From: a virus
DNA length: 64,000 bases
Reading direction: 5' to 3' (one strand)
Virus record (IMG/VR): IMGVR_UViG_3300021197_001931
Coordinates: 62,001-126,000 of that record
Shown piece after piece: positions 61,187 to 64,000 of the stretch (the first letter of the stretch is position 1; each line of letters begins with the position of its first letter). The notes beneath the pieces are model-generated. The model was given only the letters and a program-made list of their open reading frames with translations. It ran no database searches and was not told the origin of the DNA. The position numbers were made by a program, and so were the translations under genes.

Positions 61187-62052
61187 AAAATGGCCACCAA
61201 CATCCAAACTTATTTCATTTAGCTGGGATTGTGCCTGTGGCATCCCAAAAAATGGATTTTGGAATGGATTGGTCTGATTGCCTTATGCCAATTGCACCAG
61301 ACTTTACGGCTGTTGAGAACGCTGTTCTAGAGTGTGCATGGGCTGGGTGCGAAACAATATGGATAATCTGCAATGATGACGTTTCTCCCCTGATAAGGTA
61401 TCGAATAGGCGACTTTTTGATGGATCCGGTCTATTTTAACAGATTTGATGTTCATCCTAGTGAAAATAAAAGAAGAATACCGGTTTTTTACGTTCCTATT
61501 CACAATAGAGACAGAGGAAGAAGAGATTGTTTGGCATGGAGCGTTATTCATGGAGCAGCTAGGTGTTTTTCTGTTTGTTCTAGATTAAGCAGTCAATTAT
61601 CGCCGAGAAAATACTATGTATCGTTTCCACATGGAATCTATAGGGCAGATTTTCTAAGATCGCATAGAAAATCAATATCATCACCCAAACCATTCTTTTT
61701 GGCTCACCAAGGAAACACAATCAGGACGGGAGCCCAGCTTGGGTTCACTTTTGATGCTGATGACTGGAAAATATTTAGAGATGTGCTGAGACTTCGAAGA
61801 GACGATCTTATTAAAGCAGAGTTGTTGGAAAAAAAGAATGCTGCCTCCCAATTCACTCTTGACATGGTATTTAAAAACGGTAGAATTGAAGACGCCTTAG
61901 AAGCAGAAGTTCCTTGGTACTATCCCATAGATTCTTGGGATATGTACTGCTCTTTTTTGGGATCAAAAGATAGAAAAGAGCTTGCACGACCAGGGCCACA
62001 TATATTAAAATACAGAGAATACAACCGGATTGGATACGAACCAGATGACTAA
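61180..62052 (+). CDS. Possible nucleotidyltransferase-like protein
   Basis: A 290-residue protein. FHLAGIVPVASQKMDFGMDW, CLMPIAPDFTAVENAVLECA and AGCETIWIICNDDV follow the order of a nucleotide-diphospho-sugar transferase fold (G-rich loop, VE.A..ECA.AGC.TI helix and strand), but the canonical GxGTR loop is replaced by GIVPVAS. The C-terminal half (HQGNTIRTGAQLGFTFDADD) is unassigned. A similar gene next to replication genes is familiar from marine phages. It could modify nucleotides or sugars; confidence in function is low. Confidence 0.5.
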   Translation: MLKNGHQHPNLFHLAGIVPVASQKMDFGMDWSDCLMPIAPDFTAVENAVLECAWAGCETIWIICNDDVSPLIRYRIGDFLMDPVYFNRFDVHPSENKRRIPVFYVPIHNRDRGRRDCLAWSVIHGAARCFSVCSRLSSQLSPRKYYVSFPHGIYRADFLRSHRKSISSPKPFFLAHQGNTIRTGAQLGFTFDADDWKIFRDVLRLRRDDLIKAELLEKKNAASQFTLDMVFKNGRIEDALEAEVPWYYPIDSWDMYCSFLGSKDRKELARPGPHILKYREYNRIGYEPDD

Positions 62053-64000
62053 CAGAGCCGAACCAGGGATTCCTTTTGTTGGCCTGCACGCACACAGTGT
62101 TGCAGGTTCAATTTTTGATGGCCTAGGCTATCCTGATGAACATATGGAATTTGCTTATAAAAATGGAATGGATGCGCTAGCCCTTACAGACCATGGGAAC
62201 ATGAATGGCCTTTCTCATCAAGTTCTTCATGCAAAGAAGATGATGGAGGAGGGTAAAGACTTTAAGCCCATCTTTGGAATGGAGGCTTATTTTATTCCTT
62301 CAATCAGCGAATGGCGTGTAGAGTATGAGAGAGTGAAAGCTGAGAAGAAGACTAAGAAGAGTGACAGCGAAGTGTCTGGAGCGACCGTTGAGGATGAAGC
62401 TGCCTCCAAACGTGCCGTCAAGAGTGTCCTCAATCGTCGTCGCCATCTCGTGTTGTTGGCGCAAAACCAGAAAGGGTTGGAGAATCTATTTCTTCTCGTT
62501 TCAAACAGCTACAAGCCTGAAAACTTTTATCGCTATCCTCGTGTCGATTACGACCTACTAAACAAATATTCGGAGGGAATTATCGCTGCATCAGCGTGTC
62601 TTGGTGGCGTGTATGCTGGAAACTATTGGGCAAACCGAGATGAGGGCGAGGAGGCTGTCCTCAGCGCTATGCGCGAGACAACAAAGAAGATGGTCTCTAT
62701 TTTTGGTGATCGTTGGTATGGAGAGCTTCAATGGAACAATGTACCAGAACAACATGACCTAAACCAGTATATCATTAAGATGCATGAAGAGTTTGACATC
62801 CCCCTTATTTCAACGGCAGATAGTCACTACCCCAACAGGGACGCCTGGAAAGACCGTGAGCTTTACAAGCGATTGGGCTGGCTAGGAAAGGGCCGACCGG
62901 AGTGGGCTTCTGATGGAGAGCTTCCCTTGAGCGTTGAAGAGATTGGATACGAACTATATCCCAAGAATGGCGATGAGATGTGGGAATCTTATAAGAAATA
63001 TTCTAATCAAGTAGACGTTCAATATGATGATGATCTTGTGCGCAATTCAATTGTTGAGACATTTTTCATTGCTCACTCTCGCATCGATCGTTTTATGCCT
63101 GATACAACGGTCAGGCTGCCAGACTTTGTGGTTCCCGAAGACATATCAGAAGCCCAAGCAATACGCAAGATGTGCTTTGAGGGGCTACGTCGCCTTGGAA
63201 AGCAGGACGATGAGGAGTACACTAGTCGCCTGAACATTGAGCTTGACGTTATTGACGACAGAGGATTCAGTAAATATTTCCTTACAATGAAGGCCATTGC
63301 TGATCGAGCTAACGAAAGCATGCTTACAGGACCAGGCAGAGGTTCAGCTGCTGGGTCTTTGGTAGCTTATGCTCTAAATATAACTCAAGTTGACCCCCTC
63401 AAGTATGGGCTTCTCTTCTCTCGTTTCCTGCGCTCTGATGCCAAGGATTATCCTGATATTGATTATGATGTGGCTGAGCCAATGGCTCTTAAGGAAAAAC
63501 TTGTGGAGGAGTGGGGAGACACAACTGTAGTTCCTATTAGTAATTGGAATACCCTACAGCTTCGAAGTCTTGTTAAAGATATTAGTAAGCTTTACGAGAT
63601 CCCTTTTACAGAAGTGAATAAGGTCACGGGCAAGATGCTCTCTGAAGCAACCCCGCTTGCCAAGAAAGACCATGGAATTACAGCGGGTGTTTACAGTCCA
63701 ACTTTTGAGGAAGTGAAGAAATACAGCAAAACACTTCAAGATTTTCTAACACAATACCCCAAAGTGGCCAGTCATATTGATGTGTTGTATGGCCAGGTTA
63801 GAAGTTGCAGCAGGCACGCTGGTGGTGTTGTAATTGCTGATAACCTAGATAGATACATGCCACTCATTAACAGCAAAGGAGTCCGACAGACTCCCTGGTC
63901 AGAGGGGCAGAATGTGCGCCACTTGGAGCCAATGGGCTTTATTAAGTTTGATATTCTAGGCCTATCGACACTAAGAATGATTGAGGGGGCCATTACACAT
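62045..64000 (+). CDS. dnaE-like: DNA polymerase III alpha subunit (DnaE-type), 3'-truncated by the window edge
   Basis: Open for 652 codons from ATG 62045 (MTNRAEPGIPFVGLHAHS) to the right edge, so the gene continues beyond 64000. The PHP domain is visible (GLHAHS, LALTDHGNMNG, STADSHYPN), followed by family C palm motifs: GPGRGSAAGSLVAYAL, YPDIDYDVAEP with the catalytic D-x-D, and FIKFDILGLSTLRM. The third catalytic Asp is in the KFD motif. It overlaps the previous gene by 8 bases. It is probably a replicative polymerase working beside the short family A enzyme. Confidence 0.92.
   Translation, partial: MTNRAEPGIPFVGLHAHSVAGSIFDGLGYPDEHMEFAYKNGMDALALTDHGNMNGLSHQVLHAKKMMEEGKDFKPIFGMEAYFIPSISEWRVEYERVKAEKKTKKSDSEVSGATVEDEAASKRAVKSVLNRRRHLVLLAQNQKGLENLFLLVSNSYKPENFYRYPRVDYDLLNKYSEGIIAASACLGGVYAGNYWANRDEGEEAVLSAMRETTKKMVSIFGDRWYGELQWNNVPEQHDLNQYIIKMHEEFDIPLISTADSHYPNRDAWKDRELYKRLGWLGKGRPEWASDGELPLSVEEIGYELYPKNGDEMWESYKKYSNQVDVQYDDDLVRNSIVETFFIAHSRIDRFMPDTTVRLPDFVVPEDISEAQAIRKMCFEGLRRLGKQDDEEYTSRLNIELDVIDDRGFSKYFLTMKAIADRANESMLTGPGRGSAAGSLVAYALNITQVDPLKYGLLFSRFLRSDAKDYPDIDYDVAEPMALKEKLVEEWGDTTVVPISNWNTLQLRSLVKDISKLYEIPFTEVNKVTGKMLSEATPLAKKDHGITAGVYSPTFEEVKKYSKTLQDFLTQYPKVASHIDVLYGQVRSCSRHAGGVVIADNLDRYMPLINSKGVRQTPWSEGQNVRHLEPMGFIKFDILGLSTLRMIEGAITH

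Noticed and set aside
1-64000. tRNA genes, integrase, repressor, insertion sequences
   Set aside because: None were recognised by eye; gaps are too short and no motifs of integrase, transposase or cI/Cro-type repressors were seen. A tRNA scan would be needed to exclude tRNAs formally.
1-64000. T4-type late promoter TATAAATA
   Set aside because: I found no convincing gap copies; the recurrent gap motif is CTATTTA instead. TATAAATGG near 32725 is only a partial match and lies too close to nothing else supportive.

Overview
The window is a contiguous piece of a tailed-phage genome of the contractile-tail, T4-like type. Every gene I can support lies on the + strand. Genes are packed with 1-30 base overlaps or short gaps, and there are no tRNA or rRNA genes, no CRISPR array, no insertion sequence and no lysogeny module. 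Recognisable T4-type parts include terminase gp17, portal gp20, protease gp21, scaffold gp22-like, major capsid protein gp23, sheath gp18, tube gp19, gp26-like and gp53-like baseplate proteins, gp32, UvsX, gp41-like helicase and gp46/gp47. A Gram-negative, probably aquatic host is likely: there is an inner-membrane spanin-like protein, and the resemblance I recall is to marine T4-like phages. The host itself cannot be read from the sequence.

Layout. 1-6.8 kb: virion surface or fibre proteins, the first cut by the window edge. 6.8-11.4 kb: RuvC-like nuclease, DnaG-type primase, and a single-chain SbcD-SbcC (gp47-gp46) fusion. 11.4-13.4 kb: small membrane proteins that may form a lysis cassette, then two unknowns. 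13.4-33.4 kb: DNA packaging and head (terminase, portal, protease, scaffold, capsid), with a ribosomal protein bS21 homologue, fibre-like repeat proteins and a duplicated two-gene unit inside it. 33.5-49.7 kb: neck, sheath, tube, tape measure and baseplate. 49.7-64 kb: replication and nucleotide metabolism: a minimal family A DNA polymerase, a divergent FtsZ/tubulin-like protein, gp32, UvsX, a zinc deaminase, 5'-3' exonuclease, helicase, class II ribonucleotide reductase, GroES-like protein, ThyX, and the start of a DnaE-type (family C) DNA polymerase that runs off the right edge.

Regulation. The heptamer CTATTTA occurs on the + strand in eight gene-start regions of the structural half, three times just after a Rho-independent terminator, and I found it in only two coding positions. 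It looks like the -10 element of a late promoter class that differs from T4's TATAAATA. The replication half instead has at least one good sigma70-type promoter (TTGACT, 17 bases, TATATT at 53707-53735). A 13-base-pair perfect hairpin is wrapped around that promoter and would hide the downstream ribosome-binding site only in read-through transcripts. Ribosome-binding sites range from a full 12-base match to the standard 16S tail (capsid gene) to none at all (several fibre and baseplate genes), which is interesting next to a phage-encoded bS21.

Most notable: the FtsZ/tubulin-like protein, the coexistence of family A and family C DNA polymerases, the candidate late promoter, the promoter-hairpin switch at 53.7 kb, the SbcD-SbcC fusion, bS21 inside the head operon, and the duplicated pair at 24.6-26.7 kb.
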